Positions 8,591-17,032 of a DNA stretch of 64,000 nt are shown here, one piece after another. Within the stretch, counting starts at the first letter, position 1. Each line of letters starts with the position of its first letter. The stretch spans positions 1,674,001 through 1,738,000 of the forward strand of contig OZ243922.1 in the NCBI GenBank assembly GCA_965213905.1. Reading direction: 5' to 3'. The notes below the pieces were generated by a model that searched no databases, had not been told where the DNA came from, and saw only the letters and a list, made by a program, of their open reading frames with translations. This DNA comes from SIRX01 sp965213905 (GTDB lineage Bacteria; Actinomycetota; Rubrobacteria; Rubrobacterales; Rubrobacteraceae). Made by a program: the position numbers and the translations under genes.

Positions 8591-8693
8591 GTTAGGCTCC
8601 TTTGTTTGGTTTGCGGGCCAAGAATCTACCAAAGCTCCATTCGTACCACGCTGGGGGAGCAGGGAAACACCGTTTTGTTGCCGGACGGGGTTA

Positions 8694-9491
8694 CTAGCCG
8701 CTTTGCACGTCTTCCGGGTCACCGTAGAACCCGAGGCTCCGGGAGATCTGCGCGGAGGCTTTTCTGACCAACCCGCCCGTTTCCGGCACCAACTCCGCCG
8801 GGAGCCGGAAAGCAGGGCCGGACACGGCGACGGCGGCGATAACCGTGCCGTCAGCGGACCGGATCGGGGCCCCGACGGCGTTCATGCCGATCTCCAGCTC
8901 TTCGATGATGGCCCCGTATCCCGTTTCCGGGATTTCCCGGAGTTGTTTTTGTAGGACCTCACGGTCCGTAATCGTGTGCTCGGTGAGGGCTTCGAGCGGC
9001 TCCCGCAGGATACGCCGCCGCTGCTCATCGGGCATGTAAGCCAGCAGGACTTTGCCGGCGGCCGACGCGTGCAGCGGCGTGTGCCAGCCGGACCAGTCAA
9101 CGGACATCATGGACGTGGTAGAGATACTCTGGTGGATGATGATCGCCTCGTCCTCTTCCAAAGCCGTGACGGTAACCGTCTCTTCCGTTTCGTCGCTCAA
9201 GCGCTCGCAAACGGGGCGCGCGTAGCGGACGATGTCCAGGTCCGCGGTGACCGTGCTGGCGAGCAGCACCATCCCGAACCCCAGCCGGTACTTCTCGGTC
9301 GCACCGTCCTGCTCCACCAAACCCCGATCCCGGAGCGTGGCGAGCAGCCGGTAGGCGGTGGATTTGTGGATGTCCAACTCGTTGGCGACCTCGGTGACGC
9401 CCGACCATCCCTGTTGGGATAATAATTCCATAACGGTGATCGCCCGGTCCACCGACTGAACGGCGGAACTATTGCCGCTAACAGGATTCAT
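8694..9491 (-). CDS. IclR family transcriptional regulator
   Basis: 265 residues. The N-terminal winged helix-turn-helix (QSVDRAITVMELLS, then LDIHKSTAYRLLATL recognition helix, residues about 12-75) is followed by the IclR effector-binding domain with LHASAAGKVLLAY and AVAVSGPAFRLP signatures. IclR proteins bind a small carboxylate or amine effector and repress or activate nearby catabolic operons. It is the last gene of the minus-strand block that demethylates sarcosine and dimethylglycine, 117 bases after the sarcosine oxidase gene, so it is a strong candidate for the regulator of that block. Confidence 0.92.
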   Translation of the reverse strand: MNPVSGNSSAVQSVDRAITVMELLSQQGWSGVTEVANELDIHKSTAYRLLATLRDRGLVEQDGATEKYRLGFGMVLLASTVTADLDIVRYARPVCERLSDETEETVTVTALEEDEAIIIHQSISTTSMMSVDWSGWHTPLHASAAGKVLLAYMPDEQRRRILREPLEALTEHTITDREVLQKQLREIPETGYGAIIEELEIGMNAVGAPIRSADGTVIAAVAVSGPAFRLPAELVPETGGLVRKASAQISRSLGFYGDPEDVQSG

Positions 9492-9533
9492 AGAAGATCA
9501 TTCTACACGCCTTCCATAAAATGTTTTTCAGGC

Positions 9534-9577
9534 CCACCGGCGGCGGGCCACCGGCGGCGGGCCGCCGGCGGGCCGCC
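9534..9577. repeat. GC-rich 14-base tandem repeat between iclR and the sarcosine oxidase gene
   Basis: Two exact copies of CCACCGGCGGCGGG (9534-9547, 9548-9561) followed by a partial third copy with one change. Each copy can also pair with its neighbour, so the segment can form strong hairpins and may end transcription from the upstream operon or simply be a slippage repeat. Confidence 0.7.
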
Positions 9578-9608
9578 CCCCGCGCGGCACTCCACACCGT
9601 TCTCCACT

Positions 9609-10931
9609 TCACCAGAAAGTTTTTACGTCCGGAACCCGTGGAAAAGAGTGCGGTTGGCCGTTCTGTTCGTAAGGCTGCCGGTCTCCGTTTGCCTTCTGCC
9701 TCCGGCTGCCGTGCCCGACCGTTTGGGCGGTACGAACGGCCTGACGGCGGCCGCGTTCGCTCTCGTAGTGATGCTGGCCTCGACGCTGGAAGCGATCCAG
9801 GCGGAACAAGTCTATGTTGTGGCGGGTGATGCCAGTTTCGGCGAGGTCCGCCATGATCTCCCCGACCACACTGGCGAACTTGAACCCGTGCCCCGAACAC
9901 GCCGACGCGACGCTGACCTGCTCGTAGTCCGGGTGAAGATCTATGACGAAGTGGTGATCCGGGGTGTTGGTGAACATGCAGGTCTGCAGGCTCATCGTCG
10001 GGCCGCAACCTTGTGGGAAGTACCGCTCGGCGAACTTCCGCAAAACCCGCTCGTCGTAGCCGTGGACTTCACGGTCCAACTCCTCGGCGTCGCCCTGCTC
10101 TTCGAGGTGGAAGTACTTGCCGAACTTGAAGCCCGGCACCCCGAAGACCGGGAAGCCGTAGAAGCGCACTTCGTCCACCAGCAGGTTAAAGACCGGAAAG
10201 TTCTGAGGGGTGAAATGCTCCGGCTCTGTAGGTTGGAGCCAGGCCAGCACTTGCCGCTCTGGCGTGGCGAGACCGTCCAGGACGTCCAAAAGGTTCCGGT
10301 TCCAGGCTCCGGCGGTGAAGACGAGCTTGTCGGCCTCGTAGGTGTCGCGGCTCGTGCGGACCCGGACGCCGCCTTCGAGGGGCTCCCACTCCAATACTTC
10401 TTCGTGGCCGTGGACCTCCGCTCCTTCGGCTTGTGCCGCCATCACGTAGGAGACGATGCACCTTTCGGGGACGAGAAAGCCGCCGTCGGGTTGCACCAAC
10501 GCTAGGTGCTCCGGCGGCAAATGGTAGCCGGGGTAGCGGCGGTGCAGCTCGGAGCCGGTGAGGACTTCGTGGGGCAGGTCGTGGAGCCGGGCTGACTCCC
10601 AAGAGCCCTTGAAGACCCAGGAGTCCTCCGGGCCGGCGTCTATGGAGCCGATGGTGTGCAGGAGCCGTTCGCCGGCGGTGCTCTGGATGCCGCGCCACAG
10701 CTCGTAGGCGCGGCGGAGTAGTAGGACGTAGGAGGGGTCTTCGTAGTAGGCGAGCCGGATGATGCGGGTGTGGCCGTGGGACGAGCCCATCGTGTGCGGG
10801 ATGCCGAAGCGTTCCAGGCAGAGCACCCGCTTGCCGCGCCGGGCCAGGTAGTAGGCGGTGGCGCTGCCCATCGCGCCCGCGCCGACTACTATGGCGTCAT
10901 AGCGTTTGGAGTGGTAGTTGGTGGACGCCAT
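9609..10931 (-). CDS. Monomeric sarcosine oxidase / N-methyl amino acid oxidase (MSOX family)
   Basis: 440 residues. The N-terminal dinucleotide motif IVVGAGAMGSATAYYLARRG binds FAD; SSHGHTRIIRLAYYED is the substrate-site loop typical of MSOX/MTOX. CMFTNTPDHHFVID contains the cysteine that carries covalent FAD in this family, and CSGHGFKFASVVGE follows. The reaction oxidises sarcosine to glycine and formaldehyde (or methylene-THF) with H2O2. Family members are near 385 residues; here the normal end is about residue 381, and a 59-residue Arg/Gln/Gly-rich tail follows, perhaps after loss of a stop codon. Its ATG overlaps the TAA of the GcvT-like gene by one base, so the two are translationally coupled. 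Confidence 0.9.
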   Translation of the reverse strand: MASTNYHSKRYDAIVVGAGAMGSATAYYLARRGKRVLCLERFGIPHTMGSSHGHTRIIRLAYYEDPSYVLLLRRAYELWRGIQSTAGERLLHTIGSIDAGPEDSWVFKGSWESARLHDLPHEVLTGSELHRRYPGYHLPPEHLALVQPDGGFLVPERCIVSYVMAAQAEGAEVHGHEEVLEWEPLEGGVRVRTSRDTYEADKLVFTAGAWNRNLLDVLDGLATPERQVLAWLQPTEPEHFTPQNFPVFNLLVDEVRFYGFPVFGVPGFKFGKYFHLEEQGDAEELDREVHGYDERVLRKFAERYFPQGCGPTMSLQTCMFTNTPDHHFVIDLHPDYEQVSVASACSGHGFKFASVVGEIMADLAETGITRHNIDLFRLDRFQRRGQHHYESERGRRQAVRTAQTVGHGSRRQKANGDRQPYEQNGQPHSFPRVPDVKTFW

Positions 10932-12205
10932 TACGCGCTGCCGTTCACCGAGGCGTTTGCGTAAGTCATTGGTTCGGGGGCAGGTTCCTGGCGCCGGTCG
11001 TCGTCCTGGGGCTTGGCCCGGATGCGGGCCATCTCGGGATCGAAGAACGGCGTCTGCGCCACCTTTGCGGGCACCGGTCGGCCGTTGATCTCTACGATCA
11101 GGTTTGCGCCGGGCCAGGAGTGGGCGGTGTCCACGTAGGCCATCGCGAGGGTCTTACCGACCGAGGGTCCTATCGCGCTGCAGGTAATGTGCCCGACCTG
11201 CCGCTCGCCGGGCATGACCTCGTCCTTGTACTCGCCGGCCTCGCTGCCGGAGAACATCTTCTCCCGAAAGCTCGCAACGTCGCCGATGCTGTAGAGCTTG
11301 TCGTTTACGGCGGCGGGGACTTCAGTATCAAGGGTAAGGCCGACCCAGCGACTCTCCAGACCTTCGTCCTGCACCTTTAGTAGGGCTTCGCGGCCGATGA
11401 AGTCGGGTTTGTCGAAGTGGATCCAGCGCGATAGCCCGGCGTGAAACGGCGTGTAGTCTTCGTTTATGTCCGAGCCGTAGAGCGGCAGGCTCTTCTCGAT
11501 CCGCAAGCTCTGCATCGCCGCCACACCGTAAGGATGCAGGTTGAACTCCTTGCCTTTCTTGAGCAGGTAGTCCCAGAGGACGGAGGCTTGATCCGCCGGG
11601 GTGTACAACTCGTAGCCCAACTCGCCGGTATAGCCGGAGCGGGAGATGATCAGCTCGATGCCGTTTATGCGGCACGGCGCGAAGCGGAAAAAGCGCAGCT
11701 CGTCCAGATCCACGTCTTTGACGACCGTCTTGAGAAACTTGCGCGAGAGGGGACCCTGTACGACCGGCAGGGCTATCGCCGCCGTTACGTCGGTGACGTA
11801 GGCGCTCCGGCCTTCGGCGTGCCCGGAGATCCAGCGATAGCTTTTGAGGCGTGGACCCGAGCTCGCCACGATCATGAAGTGCTCGTCACCGAACTTGTAG
11901 ACGGTTACGTCGTCTACGATGCCGCCCTCTTCGTTGCACATGGTCGAGTACCGTAGCTGGCCCGGCTCCACGTCCAAGACCTCGTTAACGAGCAGCCGCC
12001 GCACCAGCCGCTCGGCCCCCGGGCCTTTGATGTCGACCTCACCCATCGTAGATAAGTCCTGCATCCCAACGTTTCGCCTGACGTTCAGATGCTCCTCCAC
12101 CGGCGAGGTGTAGGCGCTGGGGAACATGTAATCCCCGCCGCCTTTTATTACTTCGCGGGCGGAACGCAGATGAAAATCGTACAGTGGGGTCCTTCGCTCA
12201 ACCAT
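10931..12205 (-). CDS. GcvT-like aminomethyltransferase
   Basis: 424 residues with the two-domain GcvT architecture: folate-binding trifunctional barrel (MGEVDIKGPGAERLVRRLL, SRSGYTGELGYELYTP) and C-terminal barrel (IGREALLKVQDEG, GHITCSAIGPSVGKTLAMAYV). Such proteins transfer a one-carbon unit from an N-methyl or aminomethyl substrate to tetrahydrofolate. The last 35 residues are a low-complexity Pro/Asp/Arg tail. GGAGG six bases before the ATG supports the start. Lying directly before sarcosine oxidase with a one-base overlap, it probably captures the carbon released from sarcosine or dimethylglycine on THF rather than serving a complete glycine cleavage system; no gcvH or gcvP is present here. 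Confidence 0.9.
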   Translation of the reverse strand: MVERRTPLYDFHLRSAREVIKGGGDYMFPSAYTSPVEEHLNVRRNVGMQDLSTMGEVDIKGPGAERLVRRLLVNEVLDVEPGQLRYSTMCNEEGGIVDDVTVYKFGDEHFMIVASSGPRLKSYRWISGHAEGRSAYVTDVTAAIALPVVQGPLSRKFLKTVVKDVDLDELRFFRFAPCRINGIELIISRSGYTGELGYELYTPADQASVLWDYLLKKGKEFNLHPYGVAAMQSLRIEKSLPLYGSDINEDYTPFHAGLSRWIHFDKPDFIGREALLKVQDEGLESRWVGLTLDTEVPAAVNDKLYSIGDVASFREKMFSGSEAGEYKDEVMPGERQVGHITCSAIGPSVGKTLAMAYVDTAHSWPGANLIVEINGRPVPAKVAQTPFFDPEMARIRAKPQDDDRRQEPAPEPMTYANASVNGSA

Positions 12206-12234
12206 CGGGTGCCTCCTATTCCGGCAGTGTTGAA

Positions 12235-12276
12235 TGCAATATACCGCACACCACAGGCCGTTGCACTATACGGCAC
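12235..12276 (-). promoter_or_regulatory. Two 15-base direct repeats upstream of the GcvT-like gene
   Basis: TGCAATATACCGCAC (12235-12249) and TGCACTATACGGCAC (12262-12276) match at 13 of 15 positions and start 27 bases apart in the 86-base gap before the GcvT-like gene. Read on the minus strand each contains GTATA flanked by GTGC and GCA, a partly palindromic layout. They may be operator half-sites for the nearby IclR regulator and may contain an internal promoter's -10 element. Confidence 0.4.
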
Positions 12277-12291
12277 TGTCTCGAATACACT

Positions 12292-12867
12292 TCAGACCCC
12301 GCCTTCTACGGCGTTCCGGGCGTTGTTCGCGGACCTTGCGAGTTCCCTGGCCCGGTCGAGACGTCCGTCTTCGATGCCGGCGGCGGAGAGGTTGATCCCG
12401 ACGAGCACAACAGCCGCGCCCGCGCCCGCCTCGGCCAGCAGGACGGCCGCGACGGCATCCCCGCGCAGGTTCGGGTTGCCGTTTTCTATGAGCTGAACGG
12501 CGAGATCCGCCACCTCTGCACCAACTTCAGCGACTTCCAGCGGCACGTCCGCCGCTTCGGAGAGCGCCGCCTGCACGTCACCACCTTCACGTTGCGCCTC
12601 GATGACGCGTCCGTAGGCGTCGGCATCAGCTTGGATGAGTGGTGCGGCCCGTTCCTTCAGCGCTTCGGCGCGTTGCCGTAGTTTGTCGGCATCGGACAGT
12701 TGCCCGGTCGAGATGCGGGCGGCCATGCCAGCGAGGGCGGCGGCCAGAGAGACGGATATTGCCGCTGCGGCGCCCCCGCCGGGGGCCGGTTCGCCGTAGG
12801 CTGTGAGGTCCAGAAATCGGCCCAGCGGGAGGTTGAGGTAGCCGGTTTTTGTACCTGGTTCGCTCAG
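12292..12867 (-). CDS. Formiminotetrahydrofolate cyclodeaminase family (methenyl-THF cyclohydrolase FchA-like)
   Basis: About 191 residues, all alpha-helical. LGRFLDLTAYGEPAPGGGAAAA is the N-terminal signature of the FTCD C-terminal domain family; NPNLRGDAVAAVLLAEAG is the second conserved block. In clostridial FchA the same fold interconverts 5,10-methenyl-THF and 10-formyl-THF. The start is unclear: no ATG, GTG or TTG lies in frame close to the conserved start. I place it at CTG 12867, which overlaps the TGA of the formate-THF ligase gene as CTGA, the geometry of coupled genes. It sits between the ligase and the GcvT-like gene, matching a THF one-carbon oxidation route. Confidence 0.8.
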   Translation of the reverse strand: MSEPGTKTGYLNLPLGRFLDLTAYGEPAPGGGAAAAISVSLAAALAGMAARISTGQLSDADKLRQRAEALKERAAPLIQADADAYGRVIEAQREGGDVQAALSEAADVPLEVAEVGAEVADLAVQLIENGNPNLRGDAVAAVLLAEAGAGAAVVLVGINLSAAGIEDGRLDRARELARSANNARNAVEGGV

Positions 12868-14576
12868 AACAGCCCCACGGTCTCGCCGTTCTCGTCGATG
12901 TCTATGCTCTCGGCGGCGGGGTGGGCGCTCAGGCCCGGCATCGTGCGCATGTCGCCGCAGATCGGGTAGATGAAGCCGGCACCCACCGAGGCCCGTACCT
13001 CTCTCACGGGCAGCGTCCAGTCCTTCGGGGCGCCCATGAGCGCCGGGTTGGAGGAGATGGAGAGGTGGGTCTTGGCGATGCACACCGGCAGGTTCCCGAA
13101 GCCGTTCTTTTCGTAAGAGTCGATTTGGGCTCCCGCCTGGATGTCGTACTCGACGCCCTTCGCCCCGTAGACCTTTGTGGCTACGGCTTCTATCTTGTCC
13201 CGGAGGGAAGCTTCGTCCGGGTAGAGAAACTCGAACTCGCTCCTTTCCTCAGCGGCTTCGGCGACGGCTTCCGCAAGCTCTACGGCTCCGGCGCCGCCTT
13301 CGGTGAAGTGGTTGCAGACGGCGACGCGGGCTCCCATCTCCTCGGCGATCTCCCGGATCGCTTCGTGTTCGGAGTCGTGGTCGGTCGGGAAGGCGTTTAT
13401 GGCTACGACGGGCGAGACGCCGTGAACCCTTATGTTCTCGATCTGCTTGCACAGGTTGTCCGCACCGGCATAAACATCATCGGGGTTCTCTTTTAGAAGT
13501 CCATCCGGCAGAGGTTGTCCGGCCTTGACCTTGTGGCGCCCCGAATGAACCTTGAGTGCGCGGACGGTTGCGACGAGCACCGCCGCGTCGGGCTTCAGTC
13601 CGGAGTTGCGGCACTTGATGTTGAAGAAGCGTTCGGCTCCCATGTCGGCCCCGAAGCCGGCCTCGGTTATGAGGAAGTCTCCGCCCCGGATGCCGATGCG
13701 GTCGGCGACGATGGAAGAGTTGCCGTGGGCGATGTTGCCGAAAGGTCCGGCGTGTACCAAGACCGGGGTGTTCTCCAGCGTCTGCATCAAGTTCGGCTTT
13801 ATGGCCTCTTTCAGGATCACCGTCATGGCTCCGGCGGCTTTGAGGTCTTCCGCCGTGATGGGCTCGCCTTTGATGGAAGAGCCTATGACGATCCGGCCAA
13901 GCCGTTCGCGGAGATCCTTCAAAGAATTAGAGAGCGCCAGCACCGCCATTACCTCGGAGGCGGCAGTAATGTCGAAGCCGGCTTCGCGGGGTACGCCGTC
14001 AACCCTAGGACCTAACCCTGTGATGGTGTGGCGCAGGGAGCGGTCGTTTACGTCCATAACGCGGCGCCAGGTGATTGAGTGGCGGTCTACGTCGAAGAAG
14101 TCGTCGTGTTGATGGACGTGGTTATCTATCATGGCGGAGAGCAGGTTGTGGGCCGCTGTTACCGCGTGCATGTCGCCGGTGAGGTGCAGGTTCAGCATCT
14201 CCATCGGCACGACCTGGCTGTAGCCGCCGCCCGCCGCGCCGCCCTTGATGCCGAAGGTTGGTCCCATCGAGGGCTGGCGCACGGCGACCGTCGCCGTCTT
14301 GTCCAGATGCTTAAATGCCTGGCCCAGTCCTACGGTGGTGGTGGTCTTACCTTCGCCCAATGGTGTTGGGGTGATGGCGGAGACTAAGACGTATTTCGCG
14401 CGGGGACGGTCTTCTAGCTCGTCTATGGCGGCTAGTTTTATCTTGGCTACGTCCTTACCGTAGTGTTCCAGAAGGTGCGGGCCGACCCCGATCCCTTCGG
14501 CCACCTCTTCCATGGGTTTGAGACGGGCCTTGCGGGCTATCCGGAGGTCTGAGGGCATCTCGATTGGTTTCAGCAT
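12864..14576 (-). CDS. fhs: Formate--tetrahydrofolate ligase
   Basis: 570 residues, usual length near 555. The P-loop TPLGEGKTTTT is at about residues 70-80, with GIKGGAAGGGYSQVVPMEMLNLHLTGD following, both hallmarks of the enzyme; ACNHFTEGG-type VAVCNHFTEGGAGAVEL and the C-terminal PICGDMRTMPGL are present. It makes 10-formyl-THF from formate, THF and ATP. In this catabolic setting the reverse direction is likely: it would release formate from 10-formyl-THF and conserve energy as ATP. It overlaps the downstream cyclodeaminase gene by four bases. Confidence 0.96.
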   Translation of the reverse strand: MLKPIEMPSDLRIARKARLKPMEEVAEGIGVGPHLLEHYGKDVAKIKLAAIDELEDRPRAKYVLVSAITPTPLGEGKTTTTVGLGQAFKHLDKTATVAVRQPSMGPTFGIKGGAAGGGYSQVVPMEMLNLHLTGDMHAVTAAHNLLSAMIDNHVHQHDDFFDVDRHSITWRRVMDVNDRSLRHTITGLGPRVDGVPREAGFDITAASEVMAVLALSNSLKDLRERLGRIVIGSSIKGEPITAEDLKAAGAMTVILKEAIKPNLMQTLENTPVLVHAGPFGNIAHGNSSIVADRIGIRGGDFLITEAGFGADMGAERFFNIKCRNSGLKPDAAVLVATVRALKVHSGRHKVKAGQPLPDGLLKENPDDVYAGADNLCKQIENIRVHGVSPVVAINAFPTDHDSEHEAIREIAEEMGARVAVCNHFTEGGAGAVELAEAVAEAAEERSEFEFLYPDEASLRDKIEAVATKVYGAKGVEYDIQAGAQIDSYEKNGFGNLPVCIAKTHLSISSNPALMGAPKDWTLPVREVRASVGAGFIYPICGDMRTMPGLSAHPAAESIDIDENGETVGLF

Positions 14577-14606
14577 CTTTTGCTCCTTAGTAATTGGCGG
14601 AAAAAG

Positions 14607-15473
14607 CTAGGTAGTCGCCTTGACGCGTTCGAGCATATTTCGCCGCCAGGCTTCGGTTCCCTCTAGCTCGTTGAACGTGTAGACGTGGAAGCCGCGGAGG
14701 TTGCTGCGCGGATCGTCGAGTTGCGGCGTGAGGTCTGCGACCAGGCCGTCGGGGGTGTAGCCGCCGGGCAGCAGCATCCGCAGGAAGCGGTTGCCGTACT
14801 TCTTCAAAAAGCGGGCGGAGTCGCCGAGGCCGATGCTGCCGGAGATCCGCATCAGCTTCGTCATGCTAACGGAGCCGGGGATACCGACGTAGATGGGGAG
14901 CTCTACGCCCCGGTCGCGTACTTTTTGGACCCAGCTTTCTATGAGGCGGGGTTGGAAGCAGATCTGGCTGACGATATACGTGGCGTAGGGCAGTTTGTCG
15001 TTCATGGCCTGGACCGTGGTCTCGTCGCTTATGAGGGGATGACGCTCCGGGTAGCCGCCGATGCCGACCTGCTCGAACCCCGTGCCCATGTCTGACAGGG
15101 CCGCTAGAAGCTCGACAGACCCGGCGAATTTGCCGGCGGGCTTCGGGGCGTCGCCCGCAATCGCGAACACGTCCTTTACGCCGGCCTCGTGCAGCCGGCA
15201 GGCGATGTCTTTCAGGTGGGAACCATCGGAGATCAGGCGGGCCGACAGGTGCGGCACCGTCCGGTAACCTTCCATCGTCAGCCGCTCCGTAAGGTCAACC
15301 GTCGGCCCGAGACCTTTTGTGGGTGAGGCGGTGACCGTAAGCTCTACCTCTCTAGGGATATGTTCTAGGACACGCTCCGCAACGTCCGGCAGGGGGATGA
15401 CCTCGTAGCGGGGCTTCTCCAGGGCGGTGGCTAAGGATACTGAACGGTCGTAACGGTTCTTCATCTCTGTCAT
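14607..15473 (-). CDS. metF: Methylenetetrahydrofolate reductase family protein
   Basis: 288 residues from ATG 15473, selected because GAGAGG lies six bases upstream; an in-frame start at 15530 would add an arginine-rich 19-residue leader. It has the MetF TIM-barrel landmarks: ELTVTASPTKGLGPT, VPHLSARLI, the FAIAGDAPKPAGKF flavin loop and QICFQPRLIESWV. MetF interconverts 5,10-methylene-THF and 5-methyl-THF. Because the neighbours include a DmdA-like enzyme whose product would be 5-methyl-THF, this copy may run in the oxidative direction during methyl-group catabolism rather than for methionine synthesis. It is 30 bases from the ligase gene. Confidence 0.92.
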   Translation of the reverse strand: MTEMKNRYDRSVSLATALEKPRYEVIPLPDVAERVLEHIPREVELTVTASPTKGLGPTVDLTERLTMEGYRTVPHLSARLISDGSHLKDIACRLHEAGVKDVFAIAGDAPKPAGKFAGSVELLAALSDMGTGFEQVGIGGYPERHPLISDETTVQAMNDKLPYATYIVSQICFQPRLIESWVQKVRDRGVELPIYVGIPGSVSMTKLMRISGSIGLGDSARFLKKYGNRFLRMLLPGGYTPDGLVADLTPQLDDPRSNLRGFHVYTFNELEGTEAWRRNMLERVKATT

Positions 15474-15539
15474 CGGGAACCTCTCAAGTCTCCGGAATGT
15501 GCGGCGGGAGGAAAAGTTCTCCCGCCGCAAAAACTCCTT

Positions 15540-16772
15540 TTACGCGCCCTTTGAGGAGCTTGTGGCGGAGAGCTGCTGCTCGGCGTGCTCCGGCCGGAAA
15601 AAGAGCCGGTCGGCGACGGTCGCGGAGACCAGCTCACCGGGACGCTCGACCTCCAGCTCGACGCCGATGCTGCTGTACTCGACCGGAACCATCGCGAACC
15701 CGATATTCTTATCGAGGCGCGGCGAGTAGCAGGCGCTGGTGACCTTGCCGATGTGCTCGTTGCCCGCGTAGACGGGGAAGAAATCTATCATGGAGCCGTC
15801 GTTGAACGAGCCCAAATTCGAGCCCCCGATCTCCACGCCGACGAGCTTGCGGCTGACGCCCTCTTCGGAGACCCTCCGCAATGCCTCCTTGCCGATGAAG
15901 TCTTGTTCCTGATCCAGCTCCACCATCCACTTGTAGCCGTAACCGACCTCGTAGGGGTTGTCCTCCAGCGTCATGTCGCAGCCCTGGGAGAGGATGCCGC
16001 CCTCGATGCGCCGGATGTGGCAGGGGCCTATCGGACTAATGCCGTGCGGCTCGCCGGCTTGCAGGACCGCGTCCCAGAGTTGCAGGCCGTCGCGGCTGGC
16101 GTTCTTCAGGTAGATCTCGTAGCCGAGCTCGCCCGAGTAGCCGGTCCGGGAGATGATGAGGTCCATGCCGTCGAGTTCTTTGTGGACCATGTAGTAGTAG
16201 GGGACCTCCAGTATGCTCTCGCCGAAGAGATCTATCATCACGTCTTTGGACTTTGGACCCTGTATCTGCATCGGGCCGACGTCCGGCTCGCTGATGTTCA
16301 CGTCCATCTTCATGCTGTACGCGAGTGCTTTCGCCCACAGCAGCACGTCGCTGTCGGCGAGGGAGAGCCAGAAGTGGTTCTCATCCAGCCGGAGCAACAC
16401 CGGATCGTTCATGATGCCGCCGTTTTCGTCCGTGATGAAGGCGTATTTACATTGGCCGACGTTGCACTTGTGCAGGTTGCGGGGGGTGAGCATGTTCGTG
16501 AACTCGAAGGCGTCAGGGCCGGTGATCTCCACCTGCCGCTCGGCGCCGCCCACGTCCCACATCGTCACCCCTTCGAGGAGCTGCCAGTACTCGGCGACCG
16601 GGTCGCCGTAGTGGCGCGGGTGGTAGTGGTGGTTGTAGACGCTGTACATCGCTACCCCGTGCCGACGGGAGCCGTAGAAGTACGGGGACTTTTTTATCCG
16701 CGTGTACTGCAGGATTTCCGGGCTAGGGTTTACGCTGTCGAGGTGGGTTCCGTTTGTCTGCATTTCGGTCAT
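15540..16772 (-). CDS. DmdA-like GcvT-family THF-dependent demethylase
   Basis: 410 residues in the GcvT fold. MYSVYNHHYHPRHYGDPVAEYWQL followed by VTMWDVGGAERQVEITGPDA resembles the dimethylsulfoniopropionate demethylase branch rather than true T-protein; LADSDVLLWAKAL, RTGYSGELGYEIYL and FIGKEALRRV are further family blocks. AAAAGGAG lies five bases before the ATG. DmdA moves a methyl group from DMSP to THF, giving 5-methyl-THF. Here it is in one block with dimethylglycine dehydrogenase, sarcosine oxidase and MetF, so glycine betaine or another onium compound is an alternative methyl donor; the substrate cannot be decided from sequence. Confidence 0.85.
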   Translation of the reverse strand: MTEMQTNGTHLDSVNPSPEILQYTRIKKSPYFYGSRRHGVAMYSVYNHHYHPRHYGDPVAEYWQLLEGVTMWDVGGAERQVEITGPDAFEFTNMLTPRNLHKCNVGQCKYAFITDENGGIMNDPVLLRLDENHFWLSLADSDVLLWAKALAYSMKMDVNISEPDVGPMQIQGPKSKDVMIDLFGESILEVPYYYMVHKELDGMDLIISRTGYSGELGYEIYLKNASRDGLQLWDAVLQAGEPHGISPIGPCHIRRIEGGILSQGCDMTLEDNPYEVGYGYKWMVELDQEQDFIGKEALRRVSEEGVSRKLVGVEIGGSNLGSFNDGSMIDFFPVYAGNEHIGKVTSACYSPRLDKNIGFAMVPVEYSSIGVELEVERPGELVSATVADRLFFRPEHAEQQLSATSSSKGA

Positions 16773-17032
16773 GGTGCTCCTTTTCTTTATGTGTCGTCTG
16801 GTACGGGAAGCTCTCTTACGACTAAATACTTCGTCGCATCACGGCCCTTTCGAACGCGCAGACGCACACACCGTTCTCGCGGCGCGTCGTAACGGGAGTT
16901 AGCCTTTCGTGGGGTAGGTTGTTAGAATTGATTCGTTGCAAGGATTTTTCCCTTCCTTGTGATGTTCCGCCGGGCGGTTCGTGCGGTCGCCAAACTCATG
17001 CGAACCGCGCCGGTCTTTTATGTGTTCGGCCT

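Noticed and set aside
12868..13083. N-terminal extension of the cyclodeaminase frame starting at an ATG at 13083
   Set aside because: It lies wholly inside the ligase gene in another frame and its Arg/His/Pro-rich sequence is unlike the family.
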